A program made the position numbers and the translations under genes. A model generated the notes under the pieces. It saw only the letters and a program-made list of their open reading frames with translations. It made no database searches and was not told the origin of the DNA. DNA of 64,000 nucleotides, taken from NCBI RefSeq assembly GCF_037975245.1, contig NC_092565.1, forward strand, positions 18,145,999-18,209,998, read 5' to 3'. Of the stretch, positions 57,908 to 64,000 are shown in pieces (position 1 is the stretch's first letter; each line of letters opens with the position of its first letter). The stretch is from Apostichopus japonicus (Eukaryota; Echinodermata; Holothuroidea; Aspidochirotida; Stichopodidae).

Positions 57908-59889
57908 GATCACATCATGTGGCCAGGATATACATTAGATGGATCACATCATGTGGCCAGGATATACATTAAATAGATCACATCATGTGGCCAGGATATA
58001 CATTAGATAGATCACATCATGTGGCTAGGATATACATTAGATAGATTACATCATGTGGCCAGGATATACATTAGATAGATCACATCATGTGGCCAGGATA
58101 TACATTAGATAGATCACATCATGTGGCCAGGATATACAGTAGATATATCACATCATGTGGCCAGGATATACATTAGATAGATCACATCATGTGGCCAGGA
58201 TATACAGTAGATAGATCACATCATGTGGCCAGGATATACATTAGATAGATCACATCATGTGGCCAGGATATACAGTAGATAGATCACATCATGTGGCCAG
58301 GATATACATTAGATAGATCACATCATGTGGCCAGGATATACATTAGATAGATCACATCATGTGGCCAGGATATACATTAAATAGATCACATCATGTGGCC
58401 AGGATATACATTAGATAGATCACATCATGTGGCTAGGATATACATTAGATAGATTACATCATGTGGGCAGGATATACATTAGATAGATCACATCATGTGG
58501 CCAGGATATACATTAGATAGATCACATCATGTGGCCAGGATATACAGTAGATAGATCACATCATGTGGCCAGGATATACATTAGATAGATCACATCATGT
58601 GGCCAGGATATACATTAGATAGATCACATCATGTGGCCAGGATATACAGTAGATAGATCACATCATGTGGCCAGGATATACATTAGATACTGTAGATCAC
58701 ATCATGTGGCCAGGATATACATTATATAGATCACATCATGTGGCCAGGATATACATTATATAGATCACATCATGTGGCCAGGAGGTACATTAGATAGATC
58801 ACATCATGTGGCCAGGATATACAGTAGATAGATCACATCATGCGGCCAGGATATACATTAGATAGATCACATCATGTGGCCAGGATATACATTATATAGA
58901 TCACATCATGTGGCCAGGATATACATTATATAGATCACATCATGTGGCCAGGAGGTACATTAGATAGATCACATCATGTGGCCAGGATATACAGTAGATA
59001 GATCACATCATGTGGCCAGGATATACATTAGATAGATAACATCATGTGGCCAGGATATACAGTAGATAGATCACATCATGTGGCCAGGATATACATTAGA
59101 TAGATCACATCATGTGGCCAGGATATACATTAGATAGATCACATCATGTGGCCAGGATATACATTAGATAGATCACATCATGTGGCCAGGATATACATTA
59201 GATACTGTAGATCACATCATGTGGCCAGGATATACATTATATAGATCACATCATGTGGCCAGGAGGTACATTAGATAGATCACATCATGTGGCCAGGATA
59301 TACAGTAGATAGATCACATCATGTGGCCAGGATATACAGTAGATAGATCACATCATGTGGCCAGGATATACATTAAATAGATCACATCATGTGGCCAGGA
59401 TATACATTAGATAGATCACATCATGTGGCCAGGATATACATTAGATAGATCACATCATGTGGCCAGGATATACAGTAGATAGATCACATCATGTGGCCAG
59501 GATATACAGTAGATAGATCACATCATGTGGCCAGGATATACATTAAATAGATCACATCATGTGGCCAGGATATACATTAGATAGATCACATCATGTGGCC
59601 AGGATATACATTATATAGATCACATCATGTGGCCAGGATATACATTAGATAGATCACATCATGTGGCCAGGATATACAGTAGATAGATCACATCATGTGG
59701 CCAGGATATACATTAAATAGATCACATCATGTGGCCAGGAGGTACATTAGATAGATCACATCATGTGGCCAGGAGGTACATTAGATAGATCACATCATGT
59801 GGCCAGGATATACATTAGATAGATCACATCATGTGGCCAGAATATACATTAGATAGATAACATCATGTGGACAGGATATACATTAGATA
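57908..59889. repeat. 34-bp satellite, about 58 copies, in MMS19 intron
   Basis: The unit is AGATCACATCATGTGGCCAG followed by GATATACATTAGAT, 34 bp, repeated for about 1.98 kb with high identity. Frequent variants at the end of the unit are CATTAGAT, CAGTAGAT, CATTAAAT, CATTATAT and a GAGGTACATTAG form; two units carry an extra ACTGTAGAT. The order of variants itself repeats (for example near 58685-58980 and 59205-59310), so there is higher-order structure. The unit contains the inverted repeat CACAT-C-ATGTG and an AGATAG motif. Confidence 0.97.
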
Positions 59890-60265
59890 AATTGACACAT
59901 ACTATGGCAACATGAACTGGCCACAATTTGTCGCTCGGATCAACAAGGGTTACCAATGACTGGGACAGAAAACACCCAAGTATCACACTTACCAACAATG
60001 TGCACAAATGCAGCAACAACAAAAGCAATGAACCTACATGCATGGACAGTGAGATTACTAAGATTATTGCAAGTACAAGTTGCAGTTTTCTTGTGTATTT
60101 GTTACATAATTTTAACATAATTACATTGCCATGAAAACTTACCAACTGTGGTTTAAGGAGCAGAGGGCCTATTTTTAGATTTCAAATATGTATTATACAC
60201 ACAGCATCTGTCGCTGGAAAGATTTTCATAGCAAGACTTGCTTTAAGGAAGAAACGTTCGCTTAC

Positions 60266-60464
60266 CATCAAATTTGTTCAAGATTCCAGCAAGTGACTTG
60301 CAGGCGATGAGATTGGTGAGACCATCAGGAGAAAAGAGAGCTAAATCTAAGAGTAAAGGTAATAGAGCATCTTGAGATGGGAGTACCACCTGACTCCCTA
60401 CGGCACAAACAACAGCTTGGAGGAAAATAACCAGTCTGGTTACTCTCGGCGACAGGGACGAAGC
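60266..60464 (-). CDS. MMS19: MMS19 exon
   Basis: A 199-bp exon, phase 0 start after ACTACTGCAG and phase 1 end before GTAAGC. It encodes ASSLSPRVTRLVIFLQAVVC, LPSQDALLPLLLDLALFS and LIACKSLAGILNKF. The (A)xKxxAGxLNK motif and the preceding helix pair match the vertebrate MMS19 segment ending in CFAGLLNK. Confidence 0.92.
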
Positions 60465-60758
60465 CTGCAGTAGTTAAAGATAGAAATTTATGGGTTCATT
60501 GATCTCATGACGTGTTCAAAGTTCATAAGTTTTGCATTCAAATGGTAAAAAACACTGAAATTTTGGTAAAGATTTTTAATGGGACCTTCCAAGAGATCGA
60601 GACCCCTAACTTATTCTGAAAGACAGAGAACGGTTGAAAAAAAGTAAACAATTTATTTTTCTCAGGGAGAGGTATTTTGAGGGTCGCACTAAAAACATAT
60701 AAATATTTTATCCTATTCGAATAAAACGTAGTCTCTCTCAATCAAACAGCAGCTTTAC

Positions 60759-60873
60759 CTGAAGCATTTTCAAGGAGATCCTACTCTTGTTGAACAGCGA
60801 TGAAGACTGAAACATACCGATGTCTTCACCGAGGAGGAAATGGACCAGGCAGGACGCAAGATCCGAGGCACTG
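60759..60873 (-). CDS. MMS19: MMS19 exon
   Basis: A 115-bp exon, phase 2 start after ATCCTTGCAG and phase 0 end before GTAAAG. It encodes SASDLASCLVHFLLGED, IGMFQSSSLFNKSRISLKML and Q. The phase-2 acceptor matches the preceding exon, which ends with two bases of a codon (AG plus C gives Ser). Similarity here is lower; assignment rests mainly on phase continuity and position. Confidence 0.82.
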
Positions 60874-61679
60874 CTGCAAGGATAGTTTATATACCAAAAA
60901 AAAGGAATATTTATACAAAAATATATAGAGCAGTATTTACTGATTATACACATAACTGATAGTTTAAATAAATATACAAATTATCAATAACTAAAGGGGA
61001 GATTTACATGTTCTCTGTTTTTTTCTGTGTTTATGTTGTGGTGGGGGAGTTAGGGGTGGGGGAAAAGGTGCAGATTGTTTGTTGCAATTTTACAGTTGCT
61101 TAAAAGTTTGACCAACGACTCCAATGTGGCATTACTACAAAGCAGGAATGAGTATGGGCATTTGGCAGTCGAATCAAGAGTAAAACTATAAAACGACTTC
61201 ATGAATATACGACAACGATTCTCCAAGTCCCTTTTGTCATAGTTGATAGATATGGAAAGGAAGAGTACAATGTCAATAACAAATATTTCTCTTGTAAATA
61301 CTTAGAACAAATTGGGTGAGTTGTAACTTTTGTAACGTTTTTTATGTTTTCACTATTAACTTAGTCTCATAAACTTTTATATGTCTTAACCTGTATTTTG
61401 ATGTTTTGTATATTGTTATATTTTTATCCTATTTATAAATTTCTCTGTAAATTTATACTGGAATAAAGAAATGAAAATGAAAATGTAGTGAGATATGTCA
61501 CAAAAGCATAACTTCATATTTGCTTTTAAATAAATTACTGAAGTACGGAATGATGAAACATTATCTTCCCGACAATTCTTTTAATAAAACATGGCTTGCT
61601 TTCAAAGTGTACTTTTTGATAAGCTACTAGTTGGTATCCCTTTAAAGACAGTCATACCATTGCACACAACAATACTTAC

Positions 61680-61914
61680 CTTTGATCAAGTTCTGCTACG
61701 ACATGCTGACATATTTCACTGGATTTATTCAGGATTTCCTCGTGACAGAAGAACGGCAGTCCGGTATCTTCTTGTACGGCGGCACCGATATTCCACTGGA
61801 GAAGAGCACTTAAGACGGTGTGTTTTATATAATCCAGTCCACCTGGATAGCCCAACATCCTCCTTGAAGTCTCTGATAATGCCATGGCTACCTGCAGACT
61901 ATACTCAATGCAAA
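61680..61914 (-). CDS. MMS19: MMS19 exon
   Basis: A 235-bp exon, phase 1 start after CATTTTACAG and phase 2 end before a GTAAGT donor. It encodes CIEYSLQVAMALSETSRRML, GLDYIKHTVLSALLQW, LPFFCHEEILNKSSEICQHV and VAELDQR. Helical HEAT-type pattern. It continues the open frame of the exon at 62565-62726. Confidence 0.88.
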
Positions 61915-62564
61915 CTGTAAAATGAGAAACAAACAATTAATGCCTGTTGTGAAAATCCAAAGATTCGTGGTACAACAGCATTGTTCCTGTTTGAATTTGT
62001 GATTGATGACATTACTTCTGTATTTTGGGAAACAAAACGAGACATTATTTCATAAAGATTCACAAGGGAATCCACTTAAACCTTGCAGGCAAATTGATCT
62101 TTTGGGGTTAATATATCATTTTTTATTTTTTTTTTTCTCAATGCACAAAGTCATATACTGTGAACGATTATTGCAATGAGCTTTTGAATAATTAGCAACA
62201 TGGAAACATTACAAGAGTTATATGACAAAATTGCACGTGTAACGGCCGATATCAACAAAAGAGATTCACCACCATATAGCAACTGGTTGTGACAATTGTT
62301 GTATGGTAGTACCACTCTATACTGTTTCCTAATACCATGCTTGAAAGCACTCGTACTGACAGTATAAACAGTTCCATACTTTCATCACATAGAAACGGAA
62401 CATTCACACTTCTCTAACTGTCAGGGCATTGCAGTGTGACATACAAGTGCAGTTTATAAACAATGCTCTCAACTGGGTGAGAATGGTTAGAGATTTGTTA
62501 GCCAAAAAAAAAGAGAAAGATCGGTACAGAGATGATGCACAGAGAACAGAATTGCGGAACTCAC

Positions 62565-62726
62565 CATTGTCACCATGATTCGATATCTCTTTGAGTTGAT
62601 CCAGCAGAAACTGACAGATTGTCTGCCCTAGTTCTTTATCCGTTGCCAGGTGTGAAAGCTTCTTCCAAGAGGGATGCCCTGCACCGATGTTAGCATCCCC
62701 ACCATGGACATCTCTAACAAGCGTAT
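62565..62726 (-). CDS. MMS19: MMS19 exon
   Basis: A 162-bp exon, phase 1-1, after a TTTTGGAATAG acceptor and before GTGAGT. It encodes TLVRDVHGGDANIGAGHPSW, KKLSHLATDKELGQTICQFL and LDQLKEISNHGDN. Assignment comes from phase continuity with the downstream MMS19 exons and the alternating helical pattern. Confidence 0.8.
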
Positions 62727-62777
62727 CTATTCCAAAAGATGACGAGATAACAAAAATTCATAGGATTGGAAATAGTG

Positions 62778-63313
62778 CAGTGGCGTAGCTATAGGTTTTT
62801 TGTGCACGGGTGCAAGAGTAGAAAATTGCGCCCCCCCCATTACTGAAAGATAAATAAATTGCGCACGAAGCGCACGAAAATATTTGGTTATATTTATCGG
62901 GCAAGTAGTTACAGCGCCCCCCCCCCCCTTAATTAAATTGTGCTCCTACAGCGATGATATTTCCACCTTTCGAAATCTACTGCCTTGGAACTGTATACTG
63001 AAATACCCGGAATTTCCGTTACTGTACATGTAGTCATTACAGAATACAGAACAGAATAAAAAAGAAGAGAAAACGGTCAAAATGGACTGAAAAGAAATCA
63101 CAATCTATAAATTTGCTAATAAAAACAACTACATTCAGTTCAGATTCTTATTAGTAACTGGAAAATATTCAGGCCTGACGACATACATCCATTTCGTCAT
63201 GTTTTTCTAAAAAGTGCTTATTTTTTTTACTCTCATTCTCCAATTTCAGCACCCCCCTAAACCCAGCGCCCGGGGTAAGTGCCCTCCCTTGATATCCCCT
63301 AGCTATGCCACTG
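62778..63313. mobile_element. Short hAT-like element in MMS19 intron
   Basis: The left end CAGTGGCGTAGCTATAGG pairs with the right end, reverse-complemented, CAGTGGCATAGCTAGGGG. Flanking octamers are AAATAGTG and AAATAGAG, identical at seven of eight positions. The element is 536 bp, non-coding, with C runs and an AATTGCGCACGAAGCGCACG motif. Confidence 0.85.
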
Positions 63314-63389
63314 AAATAGAGTGGCAACATGTCAGCATAATTCAAGTACAGACACGACTCAGAGGAATTCATCAAAGTACAGAACTCAC

Positions 63390-63487
63390 TTGGAACTATG
63401 GTTGACCATACCACTGGCAAAGCTCTGGTCTTGATTAAGTTTGGAGATAACTCTGCCAGTCTCTCCAAGCAAGTAGTACTCTCAGAT
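63390..63487 (-). CDS. MMS19: MMS19 exon, first in window
   Basis: A 98-bp exon, phase 2 start after ACTTTACAG-like sequence (TTTACAG) and phase 1 end before GTGAGT. It encodes SESTTCLERLAELSPNLIKT, then RALPVVWSTIVP. Earlier exons, covering the N-terminal half of MMS19, would lie beyond the right edge of the window. Confidence 0.78.
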
Positions 63488-63495
63488 CTGTAAAG

Positions 63496-64000
63496 TTTAA
63501 AAGTATAGATTTATTCTGTCTGCAGTGAACACCAAATAGAGTCCCTGTATAGAATATCTGGGCGATTAGCAATCGCCCAGACATTACCTTGTGAAATACA
63601 AGCATCTGTTTCCCCTTTATTTGACATTTATATTACGGTATTTTCGATACATTCACGACTAGGAAATGTACTCCAGAATTACGCTGCACTTTCGATGGCA
63701 AAGTTTGTTTTTTTTCTTCTTTGAACAGATTTCACACAAAGCAGCAGTACAAATTTGTAGTAAGACTAAACTTCAAAACATTAATGTGTATATTTACTAC
63801 ATTTGTCATCTCAACATAAGCACACTTTCTTTGCCTATAAAAACAGTCAAGTCTAAATACTATGGAGAAACAATTCCCATACAATGTCAGGTTTAGCCAC
63901 ACAGAATATAAAATCAAATCTGTAGTTTTACTTCATAGTGGAGTGGGAGAAGGAGGGGGAGGGGTAGGTAAGTGAAATTTGAGAGATCATTTTTTTGGGT
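63496..64000. other. MMS19 intron, right edge
   Basis: No further exon recognised. ORFs here are short and lack splice support. Confidence 0.5.

Noticed and set aside
57908-59889. Regular 34-bp repeats resembling a CRISPR array
   Set aside because: There are no unique spacers; units abut directly, and the context is a eukaryotic intron. It is a satellite.

Overview
The window looks like invertebrate deuterostome nuclear DNA, most likely from an echinoderm; this is an inference. Coding sequence is split into short exons with GT-AG junctions. SRCR domains are strongly expanded, as is known for sea urchins and amphioxus. hAT-type elements, a CR1/L2-like LINE, a tRNA-derived SINE and an LTR element are all present. 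I see no prokaryotic gene organisation.

Left half (about 0.3-39 kb, minus strand): a scavenger-receptor cysteine-rich (SRCR) locus. Array 1 (0.3-5.9 kb) has nine intact single-exon domains. Seven of them form a tandem array of about 583-591 bp units in which introns are about as alike as exons. Array 2 (24-39 kb) has the same order of domain types but is decaying. One exon has a 22-bp deletion and a rearranged end. A second is split by a 2.4-kb transposon and also has an 8-bp deletion. A third lost its acceptor. A fourth is truncated. Three exons at 37-38.4 kb and one at 24 kb remain intact. A phase-compatible exon at 18.1-18.3 kb encodes a transmembrane helix, a short tail and a stop, which suggests array 2 belonged to a single-pass SRCR receptor. 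All SRCR exons are phase 1-1, so they can be lost, gained or skipped without changing frame.

Mobile DNA fills the space between and inside these arrays. There is a 1.2-kb hAT element with a perfect 8-bp target duplication (18952-20151), nested elements at 20.2-22.9 kb, a 2.4-kb element inside an SRCR exon, and a 7.4-kb LTR-bounded insertion in an SRCR intron (29513-36900). The LTR insertion carries a two-exon zinc-binding-like gene and a broken collagen fragment instead of a recognisable pol region. Segmental duplicates link 14.2-15.9 kb with 39.2-43.4 kb; the second copy carries a truncated LINE whose empty site is visible in the first.

Middle (43-53 kb): intergenic repeats, a 651-bp hAT element with a perfect 8-bp target duplication, a SINE, LINE debris, two CRE palindromes upstream of a frameshifted ORF, and a stray SRCR fragment on the plus strand.

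Right end (53.2-63.5 kb, minus strand): the C-terminal half of MMS19, a cytosolic Fe-S targeting and DNA-repair factor. Ten coding exons join with matching phases and end at a TGA codon. One intron holds about 2 kb of a 34-bp satellite, another a young hAT copy, and a third repeated copies of an exon/donor junction.
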